From Cellulomonas wangsupingiae (GTDB lineage: Bacteria > Actinomycetota > Actinomycetes > Actinomycetales > Cellulomonadaceae), in NCBI RefSeq assembly GCF_024508275.1, contig NZ_CP101989.1, forward strand, positions 2,666,001 through 2,730,000: a stretch of 64,000 bases of DNA, read 5' to 3'. Below, one piece after another: positions 8,749 to 17,083 of the stretch (the first letter of the stretch is position 1; every line of letters begins with the position of its first letter). A program made the position numbers and the translations under genes. The notes under the pieces are model-generated. The model saw nothing but the letters and a program-made list of their open reading frames with translations. It was not told the DNA's origin and did no database searches.

Positions 8749-9699
8749 GTGCCACAGACGTTGGTCCTCGTCCCCGCGTACAACGAGGCAGAGAACCTGC
8801 GAGTGCTCCTGCCGCGCATCCTCGCCCAGGGTCCGGCCGTCGCCGGGGGGCTCGCCGTGCTCGTCATCGACGACGGGTCGCACGACGACACCGCGGATGT
8901 CGTCCGAGAAGTCTCGCCGGGCCCGGAGGTGCTGCGGGTCACCAGCCTGCGGGTGAACCGCGGGAAGTCGGAGGCCCTGCGCGTCGGGTTCCGCGAAGCG
9001 GTCGCCACCGGGGCCACGACCGTGGTGATGATGGACGCCGACGGTCAGGACGACCCGTCCGAGCTGCCGCGGCTCGTCGAGCGGCTCGGCGAAGGTGTCG
9101 ACCTCGTGACGGGCGCCCGTACCGTGCGGAACGACCGCTTCGTGAAGCGGCACACCTCGCGGCTCTACAACCGGACGACCTCCGCCCTTGCCCGGGTCCC
9201 CGGCACCGACTTCAACTCCGGTTTCAAGGCGATGCGCAGCGACGTCGTCGCCGAGCTCGCTCCGATGATGTACGGCGAGATGCACCGGTACCTGACCGTC
9301 ATGGCGCACTGGAAGGGCTTCCGGACGAGCGAGGTACCGGTCCAGCACCACGCCCGGATGCACGGGACGACCAAGTACGGTCCGGCGCGCTTCTGGCGTG
9401 GGTTCATGGACCTGCTGACCGTCCGGTTCCTGCTCTCGTACGAGAACCGTCCCTCGCACCTCTTCGGGGGGATCGGCGCGGCCGGTCTCGGCCTGGGCGG
9501 ACTCATGCTGCTCTACCTGCTCGCGCTGCGGCTGTCCGGCGCCACCGTCGGCGACCGTCCCATGCTCCTCGCGGCCGTCCTCCTCGTGCTCGGCGGCCTC
9601 CAGTTCTTCCTCTTCGGCCTGTCCGCGGAGCTCGGCGTGCGGCACCGCAACGGGCGCAGGGCGGACGAGGCTGCCGCCGACGCCGGGTCAGAGGCATGA
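8749..9699 (+). CDS. Family 2 glycosyltransferase, GtrB/polyprenyl-phosphate sugar synthase type
   Basis: 316 aa from a GTG with a good AAGGAG site. The GT-A domain shows VLVPAYNEAENLRVLLP, VIDDGSHDDT, MDADGQDDPSELPRLV (the DxD metal site) and FNSGFKAMR. Two C-terminal membrane helices follow (about 238-258 and 270-290). This layout matches enzymes that make polyprenyl-phosphate-linked sugars (dolichyl-phosphate-mannose synthase-like, GtrB/ArnC-like) used by membrane glycosyltransferases. The two polytopic proteins in the locus (10419 and 19903) are possible users of such a donor, but that is inference. Its stop overlaps the next start (ATGA at 9696). Confidence 0.9.
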   Translation: MPQTLVLVPAYNEAENLRVLLPRILAQGPAVAGGLAVLVIDDGSHDDTADVVREVSPGPEVLRVTSLRVNRGKSEALRVGFREAVATGATTVVMMDADGQDDPSELPRLVERLGEGVDLVTGARTVRNDRFVKRHTSRLYNRTTSALARVPGTDFNSGFKAMRSDVVAELAPMMYGEMHRYLTVMAHWKGFRTSEVPVQHHARMHGTTKYGPARFWRGFMDLLTVRFLLSYENRPSHLFGGIGAAGLGLGGLMLLYLLALRLSGATVGDRPMLLAAVLLVLGGLQFFLFGLSAELGVRHRNGRRADEAAADAGSEA

Positions 9700-10415
9700 G
9701 GCTCGACCCTCGGGCGGCATGGGTCTCCACGATGCGCACGGCACGCGTCGCGGCTCGGGCCGCCGGCGTGCAGCTCGATGCGAAGGACGGCGACAGCCGC
9801 CGCACGCTGTGGCTGAAGTCCCTGCTCGCGATCTACGACGTCCCCGCACTGACCGCGCTCGACGTCCCCTGGTGGACGTTCGAGGCGGCCGCGCAGGTCG
9901 AGAGGTTCCTCGCCGGCAGGCCCGGGGCCCGGGTCTTCGAGTGGGGCTCCGGCGCGTCGTCCGTCTGGCTCGGTGCGCGGGCGGGGTCCGTCGTGTCCAC
10001 CGAGCACGACGGCGCGTGGGCACGCTCGCTCCGTCCGCTGCTGCCTGCGAACGTCGCGCTCAGCGTGGTGCCGGCGACACCGGCGGGGCCGGGTTCCTCC
10101 GTGACCTCCGCGAAGAGGGGGTCCACCGGCCTCGACTTCGCCCGGTACGTCGACGCCATCGACGCGCACGACGAGCCGTTCGACGTCGTCGTCATCGACG
10201 GGCGCGCCCGTGAGCACTGCCTCCCACGCGCCCTGCGCCACCTCGCACCCGGCGGCATCGTGGTCTTCGACAACGTCGACCGGGCACGGTACCGGGCAGC
10301 GCTGGAGGCCCACGGTGCAGAGGTGGACGTGACGTGGACCCGCGGCCTGACGCCGGCGCTGCCGTACCCGACCCGGACCGCTCTCGTCCGACGTCGGGCG
10401 GAACCGGCCCCCTGA
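9696..10415 (+). CDS. Class I SAM-dependent methyltransferase-like protein
   Basis: 239 aa. The motif VFEWGSGASSVWLG is a SAM-binding glycine loop of the FkbM/methyltransferase type found in glycan loci, followed by VVSTEHD (acidic end of strand 2), FDVVVIDGRARE and GGIVVFDNVDRARY. The start overlaps the GT2 stop by 4 bp, so the two are translated together. It probably methylates a sugar or carries out a related step in the same glycan pathway; the substrate is unknown. It converges with the next gene with only 3 bp between them. Confidence 0.8.
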   Translation: MRLDPRAAWVSTMRTARVAARAAGVQLDAKDGDSRRTLWLKSLLAIYDVPALTALDVPWWTFEAAAQVERFLAGRPGARVFEWGSGASSVWLGARAGSVVSTEHDGAWARSLRPLLPANVALSVVPATPAGPGSSVTSAKRGSTGLDFARYVDAIDAHDEPFDVVVIDGRAREHCLPRALRHLAPGGIVVFDNVDRARYRAALEAHGAEVDVTWTRGLTPALPYPTRTALVRRRAEPAP

Positions 10416-10418
10416 CGG

Positions 10419-12560
10419 TCAGCCGGACGAGCCCCGGACCTCGAGGGACTCGACCCGCACCCCGATGCGCGCGCCGTCCCGGTCGGGGAACAGGCGCACC
10501 GTGAGCCGATCGCCGTCGCGCCGCGTCGCGTCAGCGGGCACGGTGACGACGATGCGCCCCTCCCCCGAGCTCCCCGGTGCTGTCACGTCCACGGGCTGCC
10601 CGTTGGCCTCGGCCCGGAGCCGGTCACCGTCCTCGAGGTCGAGCTCGCCCTCCAGCGTGAGTCGCACCTCGCGGCCCACGAGCTGGTCCGGCAGCGCGAA
10701 GGCGAGCCACGTCTGCTCGCCGGCGCCCCACAGCTCGCCGCGGGTCGAACGGTTCCACCTGCCGTACAGCAGCCGCTCGTGCTCCGGGTGGGCGGCGTCC
10801 AGCACGAGCCGCTCGCCCTCGGACACCTCGGTCAGGCCGAACCGCACGAGCTGGTACGTCTCGTTGAGGTCGATCACCTCGTCGAGCGGTCCGAGGTCCC
10901 ACCAGTCCCGGTGGATCAGCGCCCAGTCGCCGACCGGGGGGTGGCTCGGTGCGTAGGTGAGCTGGGTCACGACGATGCGCTCGTTGCCGAGGACCGTCGC
11001 CGCGACGGGCGCCTCATAGGCGTTCGAGACATGGACGTTCAGCACGGGGACCTGCTCGACACGCCGGTCCCCTGCGAGCGCCCACAGGTCGTCCGGGACG
11101 ACGACGGGGACCTGCGTCGCCGCGACCCAGGCGTTCGCCGCCCCGAGGGCGACCACCACCGCGACCGCGTCGGCGAGCCGGGTGACCGCGGACAGCAGGC
11201 CGACCGCCCGGGCCAGCAGCAGGGGGACGACGACCACGACCGCGAGCGCCACGTACTTGTGGACGCTGTACGACTGCAGCCCATACACGTGCACGAGCAG
11301 AGCCAGGTTCGCCGCTGCCGCACCTGCGGCGACCGCGGCCCACCACGGCCCCGGGTGCTTCCGCTTGTACAGGACGTACCCGGCGACGACGAGCACCACG
11401 ACCGTCCACGCCCACGGGGAGGTCACGTCGTCGACGGTGCGTTGCAGCCCTACGAGCGCGGCCGGTGACGGGAACGGCAGCTCGTACCCGCCGGTCCCGT
11501 CGGCCTCGGCGACCCCCAGGCCCAGGTAGTCACCGAGGAACGGCAGGCTGAGCACCACCGCACCGATGACCCCGAGCACCACCGTTCTCAGGTCGAGAGC
11601 CCTCGACGCGCGCCGACGCCTGCCCCAGACATAGACGCAGGCACCCGCGACGGCGACCGACGAACCGACGACGAGGGTCGGGTTCATCCCGACCGCGGCG
11701 GCGAGGACGACCGCGACAGCGGACGCGGCGACCCACGGGCGGGCAGGAGGCCCCGACCCGGCGAGCAGAGCCAGCACGACGGCGAGGAGCGCGGCCGCCG
11801 CCGCTTGGCCGAGCTGGGCGTCGTAGACCCGGCCCAGGGGCACGACCGAGAGCAGCGGTGCCGCCGTCGCCAGGGCGACCGGCCAGCGCCGACCGGGCGC
11901 GACGACGGCCGTGACCGCGAGCATCGTCGAGACCAGCAGGAACAGCAGCACCACCGTCGCCGGCGCCAGGAGCTGCGCACCCGGCAGTCCCGTCACCATC
12001 GAGGCGAGGAGCAGCAGCGCCGTCGCCATCGGCTTGGCGGTGTGAGCACGCCAGTGCTGGTACTCGCCGAACCCGTCGGGATGCCGCTCGAGGAAGGCGG
12101 CGCCGCCCTGCGGCCCCGCGGCCCACACCTCGACCGAGGCGGCGTAGCTCGGGAAGTCGTTGCTGAACGTGGTCCAGTAGGTCAGGCCGTGCCACAGCAG
12201 CGGCACGGTGGCCGCCAGGACGACGGCGGCCGCCAGCGCGTCGAGCGGCGTCGCGGCGACCGCACGTCGGACCCACCGCCACAGCGCCGCCGTCCCGCGC
12301 TCGCGGCGGACCGTCACGAGTCCCGAGCTGAGCCACGCGACGGCCGCGACGACCAGTACCCCGACGACGGCGTGAGTGGCATCCCCACCGAGTGCGAACA
12401 CGATCGACACCGGCACCGCCACGGCTGCCGCACCGAGCCCCAGGGTGACCCCGAGCCCGGGGACGACGTCCAGGCGGGCCCCGAGCGCCAGGCGCGCCGC
12501 GCCACCGACGAGGAGCAGAACCATGCCGAGCAACAGCGCCGCTGACAGGACAGCCACCAT
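10419..12560 (-). CDS. Large polytopic membrane protein, DUF6541-like
   Basis: 713 aa. The first about 480 residues form roughly a dozen hydrophobic helices with a periplasmic loop (ATVPLLWHGLTYWTTFSNDF), in which the conserved polar stretch resembles the first loop of GT-C type glycosyltransferases. The remaining about 230 residues form a soluble, probably extracellular beta-rich domain. It is the last gene of the reverse-strand run from 19722. A membrane glycosyltransferase using a polyprenyl-linked donor is plausible from topology and context, but no catalytic residues can be assigned. I recognise the family only as a large uncharacterised membrane protein. Confidence 0.75.
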   Translation of the reverse strand: MVAVLSAALLLGMVLLLVGGAARLALGARLDVVPGLGVTLGLGAAAVAVPVSIVFALGGDATHAVVGVLVVAAVAWLSSGLVTVRRERGTAALWRWVRRAVAATPLDALAAAVVLAATVPLLWHGLTYWTTFSNDFPSYAASVEVWAAGPQGGAAFLERHPDGFGEYQHWRAHTAKPMATALLLLASMVTGLPGAQLLAPATVVLLFLLVSTMLAVTAVVAPGRRWPVALATAAPLLSVVPLGRVYDAQLGQAAAAALLAVVLALLAGSGPPARPWVAASAVAVVLAAAVGMNPTLVVGSSVAVAGACVYVWGRRRRASRALDLRTVVLGVIGAVVLSLPFLGDYLGLGVAEADGTGGYELPFPSPAALVGLQRTVDDVTSPWAWTVVVLVVAGYVLYKRKHPGPWWAAVAAGAAAANLALLVHVYGLQSYSVHKYVALAVVVVVPLLLARAVGLLSAVTRLADAVAVVVALGAANAWVAATQVPVVVPDDLWALAGDRRVEQVPVLNVHVSNAYEAPVAATVLGNERIVVTQLTYAPSHPPVGDWALIHRDWWDLGPLDEVIDLNETYQLVRFGLTEVSEGERLVLDAAHPEHERLLYGRWNRSTRGELWGAGEQTWLAFALPDQLVGREVRLTLEGELDLEDGDRLRAEANGQPVDVTAPGSSGEGRIVVTVPADATRRDGDRLTVRLFPDRDGARIGVRVESLEVRGSSG

Positions 12561-12602
12561 CAGCGCCGCCCGAACGGTCGGGACGCGGTCACCCGCACCA
12601 CC

Positions 12603-13697
12603 TCAGCCCGCGAGGTCCGCGAGGAACTGGTCGCGGACACGCTCGGGAGCGAACTCCGCGACGTAGCGCGCCGCGCGGTCGACATGGTCGGCGTAACCCG
12701 ACCTCTGCCACTCCTGCGAGCCCACGACCTCCGCCCGCCCGCGGAGCGCCTCGCTGAGCGCCTCGACGTCGCCGGTCGGGACGAGCGTGGCCATGCCGTT
12801 CGTGATGACCGGCAGGTTCGAGTTGTCGTAGGTCACGATGTCGCACCCACTGGCGAACGCCTCGACGACCGGCACACAGAACCCCTCGTGGTAGGTCGGC
12901 AGCACGAACAGGTCGGACTCGCGGAGCACCTCGTTGCGGTGCGCGTCCTGAGCGTTGCCCAGGATCGTGACCGTCAGGCGACCACCGGACGCCCTCTCGA
13001 GCCGGCTCGCGGCCGCCTGGACCTCCCGTAGGTGGTCTGCGTCCGAGAAGTCGGTGTTCCCCACCATGGAGAGCTCGACCCGGTCCTGCGAGATCTCGGG
13101 AAGCGCCTCGTCGAGTGCGACGAGCAGCTCGAGCGGCCCCTTCGACCTGACGAAACGGCCGAGGAAGGCGATGCGCAGCACACCGTCCGAGTGGCTGGGC
13201 TTGGCCGGCGGTGGGTCCAGCGGCACGTCGATCGCCAGCCGCCTGACGAGCGCGGGGGCCCGGACACCGCGCTCGCGCAGGAACGCCAGGTTGACCTCCG
13301 AGATGCAGAACACCTCGTCCACGAACCGCATGAGCGCGATCTGCTGCATCGAGAGGTCGATGACCTCGTGGTGCCACGACGGGAGGAGCTCTCTCGGCGT
13401 GACGTTGTGGAACTGGACGACCACGCGGGCACCGGTCGGGGCGGCGACCAGGGCCGCGAACTGCGTGTAGTAGATCCCGAAGCTCAGCACCACGAGGTCG
13501 CTCGTCCGGAAGAACGGGTCGGACGCCAGCTCGCCGGGACCGGGCACGACCGTCGCCGGTAGGTCGTCGTACTCGCATCGACCTGTGAACAGGCGCACGT
13601 CGTGGCCCGCTTCCATCGCCCACCGGACATTCGCGCGCACGGAGGCGGAGATCGCGTCGAACGGCACGCACACGCTCGCGACGAAGGAGATCCTCAT
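12603..13697 (-). CDS. Glycosyltransferase family 4
   Basis: 364 aa. The N-terminal fold MRISFVASVCVPFDAISASV is followed by VVVQFHNVTPRELLPSWHHE. The C-terminal donor domain contains LRIAFLGRFVRSKGPLELL and the E(x7)E motif in TYHEGFCVPVVEAFASGCDIV. The ATG overlaps the stop of the preceding GT2-GT4 fusion (4-bp ATGA), so translation is coupled. It acts in the cytoplasm on a lipid-linked glycan intermediate; donor sugar unknown. A gap of 42 bp separates it from the large membrane protein downstream. Confidence 0.9.
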   Translation of the reverse strand: MRISFVASVCVPFDAISASVRANVRWAMEAGHDVRLFTGRCEYDDLPATVVPGPGELASDPFFRTSDLVVLSFGIYYTQFAALVAAPTGARVVVQFHNVTPRELLPSWHHEVIDLSMQQIALMRFVDEVFCISEVNLAFLRERGVRAPALVRRLAIDVPLDPPPAKPSHSDGVLRIAFLGRFVRSKGPLELLVALDEALPEISQDRVELSMVGNTDFSDADHLREVQAAASRLERASGGRLTVTILGNAQDAHRNEVLRESDLFVLPTYHEGFCVPVVEAFASGCDIVTYDNSNLPVITNGMATLVPTGDVEALSEALRGRAEVVGSQEWQRSGYADHVDRAARYVAEFAPERVRDQFLADLAG

Positions 13698-15940
13698 CGC
13701 AGCGGAGCCCTTGCTGTCAGCACGTGGTCGTAGAAGCGCTCGGTGCGGTCCGCCATCGCCTCGGCCGTGAACTCCGCCGCGTAGTGGTCGGCACCGTTGG
13801 CGCCGAACCGCGAGCGGAGCGCGGCGTCCTGCCCGAGGCGCACCAGGGCGTCGGCCAGGGCATCGACGTCGTCCGCCGGCACGAGCAGACCGTCGACGCC
13901 GTCGCGGACCACCTCGGGCACGCCGCCGACGTCGGTCCCCACCACCGGCAGACCGCGCATCATCGCCTCGACGAAGACCAGCCCGAACGACTCGTAGCGG
14001 CTGGGCGCGACGAACACGTCGGAGTTGCCGTAGGCCAGCGCGAGCTGGTGCTCGCTCACGGACCCGAGGAAACGGACAGCGCGGGCGCTCGGGTCGTCAC
14101 CCAGCTCCGTCTCGTACCACTGGCGCAGCGTCGTCCCGTGGGCGGGCCACACGATCGTGTCGTCTCCCACGACGTGCAGGGCGAGCGACGGTTCACGCTC
14201 CCAGGCCTTCGCGAACGCCCGGAGGAGCACGTCGGGCGCCTTGCGCTCCTCGAGCCGACCCACGAACAGCACGTTCACACGGCCGGCCTCTCGCTCCACG
14301 CGGGCGACGTGCCGCTCCGCGTCGAGGAGCCTGGGCGCGCCCACTCCGAGTGCGGTGACCTGGGAACGGCCGCCCAGGTCGAGGCCGTGCAGGGCGGCGA
14401 CCGTCTCGACGATCGCACGGCTGATGCCTCGAACGGCCGCGGAACGCTCGAGCACCTCCTTCTCGGCGGCGAGCACGGGGCGTCCGAACCCCGCCATCCA
14501 CTCCTCGTCCGTGGCGAGGCTCTCGTGGGACTCGAGCCACACCGCCAGCGACGTCTGCAGAGCGACCACGACCGGCCAGCGTCCGTCCCGGACGAGCGCG
14601 ATGCCCTGCGCGTCCCACAGGGGCGCCTCGACGAGGTCCACGGGGGTGACGTCGTCGATGCGCGCGACCTCGGCGAGGCACGCACGCGACCACGCCCAGA
14701 TGTGCGCCGGTACGGAGCCCGCGTCGGCCGGCCGCTCCTCGTCCGCGACGACGAGCCGATGAACCCACACGCCGTCGTCCCAGTCGACCCGGTCGAAGTC
14801 GGCCGACCGCGTCAGGACGTGGACGTCGTGACCGGCCGCTGCGAGCCCGGACGCGAGGTCACGGGTGTACGTGCCGATGCCTCCGAACGACTCCGGCGGG
14901 AACTCCTGGGACACGAGCACGAAGCACCGCGGGTCCTGGCGCGACAAGGTGTCGAACGCGCGGAGCTCGTCACGGTGACGACTCACGTCGGTCGGCGCCG
15001 GCCCCGTGGTCGACAACGCGCCGCGCAGACCGTCCTCGGTGGCCCGCTGGGCGTCGGCCTCGAGGCGCGCTCGGTCCGCCTCGACGAGGTTGCCGTGCTC
15101 GACCTGCCACCTCACGTCCTCGCGGTGGTGATCGACATACGCGTGGAACATCCGGAGGATCTCGTCGATCGACACGAAGTCGTTCGCGTGACGCAGAGCG
15201 AAGTACAGCTTGTTCTTGAGGATCGGGTAACGGTCGCGAGGGACACGCGCGGCGTTGCGCACGTGGCTCGGCGCGAAATGGTGGTGAACCCGCGCGCGGG
15301 ACGTCTGCGCGATGAGGTACCCCGCGTCGGCGAGCCGCACCTGCACGTCGGACTCGTCGAGGAAGTACTCGTAGAACTCGTCGTACCCGCCGATCTCCTC
15401 GAGCGCGGTCCGCCGGTAGGACGCATTGGTGCCCATGAGGTGCGGGATCTTCCAGGACGCCGGGTAGCACCTCTCGGGGCACGGAGCCTCGAGGTGCGTC
15501 TCGGCGACGCCGAAGCGGTCGACCGACCCGTACGTGTACTGGAAGGCGTGGCCGGTGTGATCGAGGACGAACCCGCCGGCCGCGCCGACGGCGGGCGAGT
15601 CGTACGCGGCCACGAGCTCGGTGAGCCACTCCGGCTCAGGGATGGCGTCGTCGTCGAGGAACGCCACGATCTCCCCGGCAGCGAGCCGGATACCCGCGTT
15701 CCGTGAGACCGACAGGTTGCGCACGTCGACCGACCCGAGGACGAGGTCCTCCCCCCACTCCTCGAGGAGGGCTGCCGTCCCGTCGGTCGACGGACCGTTC
15801 ACCACGACGACCTCGAACTCACCGGCGTACCGGATCCGGCGCAGGGCTCGCAGGGTCTGGGCGAGCTCTGTCGCGCGGTCGAGCGTGTTGATCACGACCG
15901 AGACCGTGGGCGTGCCGGACGTGCGGACCCGATCAGGCAC
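13694..15940 (-). CDS. Bifunctional glycosyltransferase, GT2-GT4 fusion
   Basis: 748 aa from GTG 15940, which overlaps the upstream methyltransferase stop by 8 bp; the reading frame continues upstream but overlaps that gene. Residues about 10-330 are a GT-A (GT2) domain: VSVVINTLDRATELAQTL, FLDDDAIPEPEWLTELV (DDD metal site) and ESDVQVRLADAGY. Residues about 355-748 are a GT-B (GT4) domain starting FVLVSQEFPPESFGGIGTYT, with VNVLFVGRLEERKAPDVLL and SRYESFGLVFVEAMMRGLPVV. The linker holds His/Asp-rich helices. Two sugar transfers by one polypeptide suggest sequential addition, as in chain-extending bifunctional glycan polymerases. Which two linkages it makes is not visible. Confidence 0.9.
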   Translation of the reverse strand: MPDRVRTSGTPTVSVVINTLDRATELAQTLRALRRIRYAGEFEVVVVNGPSTDGTAALLEEWGEDLVLGSVDVRNLSVSRNAGIRLAAGEIVAFLDDDAIPEPEWLTELVAAYDSPAVGAAGGFVLDHTGHAFQYTYGSVDRFGVAETHLEAPCPERCYPASWKIPHLMGTNASYRRTALEEIGGYDEFYEYFLDESDVQVRLADAGYLIAQTSRARVHHHFAPSHVRNAARVPRDRYPILKNKLYFALRHANDFVSIDEILRMFHAYVDHHREDVRWQVEHGNLVEADRARLEADAQRATEDGLRGALSTTGPAPTDVSRHRDELRAFDTLSRQDPRCFVLVSQEFPPESFGGIGTYTRDLASGLAAAGHDVHVLTRSADFDRVDWDDGVWVHRLVVADEERPADAGSVPAHIWAWSRACLAEVARIDDVTPVDLVEAPLWDAQGIALVRDGRWPVVVALQTSLAVWLESHESLATDEEWMAGFGRPVLAAEKEVLERSAAVRGISRAIVETVAALHGLDLGGRSQVTALGVGAPRLLDAERHVARVEREAGRVNVLFVGRLEERKAPDVLLRAFAKAWEREPSLALHVVGDDTIVWPAHGTTLRQWYETELGDDPSARAVRFLGSVSEHQLALAYGNSDVFVAPSRYESFGLVFVEAMMRGLPVVGTDVGGVPEVVRDGVDGLLVPADDVDALADALVRLGQDAALRSRFGANGADHYAAEFTAEAMADRTERFYDHVLTARAPLR

Positions 15941-17009
15941 GGGTCGCACCGATCTCGAACTCCAGCGAGCGCCCGTTGACCCGGCCGCGCGTGGGCACGT
16001 CGATGTCGACGAAACCCAGCTCCGCCAGGAGTGCGGACAGCGACTCCGGCGTGAACATGTTGAAGTGGAAGTCGCCGTCGTAGTCCTGCCCGCCGTAGAC
16101 GACCTCCCGCAGGTCACCGTAGGGGTACCGCCCGGCGACGTACTCCCGCATCATGGCGTCGATGTCGGGTACCACCGCGCGCATCCGCCCACCGGGCGCG
16201 AGCTTGTCCCGCAGGTAGGGCAGCACCACGCGGCGCAGCTGCTCCTGGGGGAAGTGCTCGAGGAAGTGGGACGAGAAGAACTCGTCGACCGTGCCGTCCT
16301 CGAAGGGCAGGTGGCGCACGTCAGCGACGACGTCCACGCCGGGCAGGTCGCGGTTGTCGACGTTCACGTACCCGTCGAGCGGCACGTGTCCACATCCCAG
16401 GTTGACCCGCATCGGACCGGCACGCCCCTCGAGCGGGGCCTTGACCACGGGGGCGGGTGCGACGTCGCCACCACCGGACGATGCGCCGTAGCGGATCTCG
16501 AACATCAGCTCGGACCGGACGAACTCCACGCGCTCCAGCAGGTACCCGACGTGACCCGCGGCCTCGTCCACCCGCGCACCCAGGGTCGTGACCTCCTCAG
16601 GAAGCACGACGGGCTCGGCCGCCCGGTGCTCAAGACTCGCGAGCCTGGCCTGCGCCTCCTCGAGCTGCAGACGCAGGTCGACGTCGTGCCGGGCGAGCCG
16701 CCGCAGGGCGACGGGCACCGAACGGGCGAGGTTGTCCCTGTCGGCGTCCGCCTCGGCCTGCCGGGCGCTGACGTCGGTGACGACCGAGAGGAGCCTGTCC
16801 ATGTGGACGACGGAGCTCTGCCGGTCCGCGGCCGTCTGCGCCTGCAGCGCATCGAGCCGGACCGTGAGCTCCAGCGCCGCACGCTCGACCTGGTCGAGGC
16901 GGACCGCGCCGACGGGTGCACGCCACGCGGCCAGGAGCACTCGCAGCAACCTGCCCAGCACGGGAACCCGCAGGAGAGGCCGGAACAGCGCCTTCAGGAA
17001 GTTACGCAC
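15933..17009 (-). CDS. Coiled-coil SAM-dependent methyltransferase
   Basis: 358 aa from GTG 17009, which has GAGAGG about 10 nt upstream; an earlier start at 17042 lacks such a site. The N-terminus (VRNFLKALFRPLLRV) is amphipathic and may touch the membrane. Residues about 30-175 are Ala/Leu/Arg-rich coiled coil. The methyltransferase domain begins MRVNLGCGHVPLDGYVNVDNRD with DVVADVRHLPFEDGTVDEFF, HFLEHFP and GGRMRAVVPDID. These match the Methyltransf_11-like predicted SAM methyltransferases in glycan clusters. The arrangement resembles WbdD-type chain-terminating enzymes, in which the coiled coil measures chain length; that role is inferred. Confidence 0.82.
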   Translation of the reverse strand: MRNFLKALFRPLLRVPVLGRLLRVLLAAWRAPVGAVRLDQVERAALELTVRLDALQAQTAADRQSSVVHMDRLLSVVTDVSARQAEADADRDNLARSVPVALRRLARHDVDLRLQLEEAQARLASLEHRAAEPVVLPEEVTTLGARVDEAAGHVGYLLERVEFVRSELMFEIRYGASSGGGDVAPAPVVKAPLEGRAGPMRVNLGCGHVPLDGYVNVDNRDLPGVDVVADVRHLPFEDGTVDEFFSSHFLEHFPQEQLRRVVLPYLRDKLAPGGRMRAVVPDIDAMMREYVAGRYPYGDLREVVYGGQDYDGDFHFNMFTPESLSALLAELGFVDIDVPTRGRVNGRSLEFEIGATRA

Positions 17010-17083
17010 GGCGGGGCACCCTCTCGTCGACGACCAGACCACCGGCGAGGCAGCGCCTCCCGGTCCTCACCACATCAGCCCCG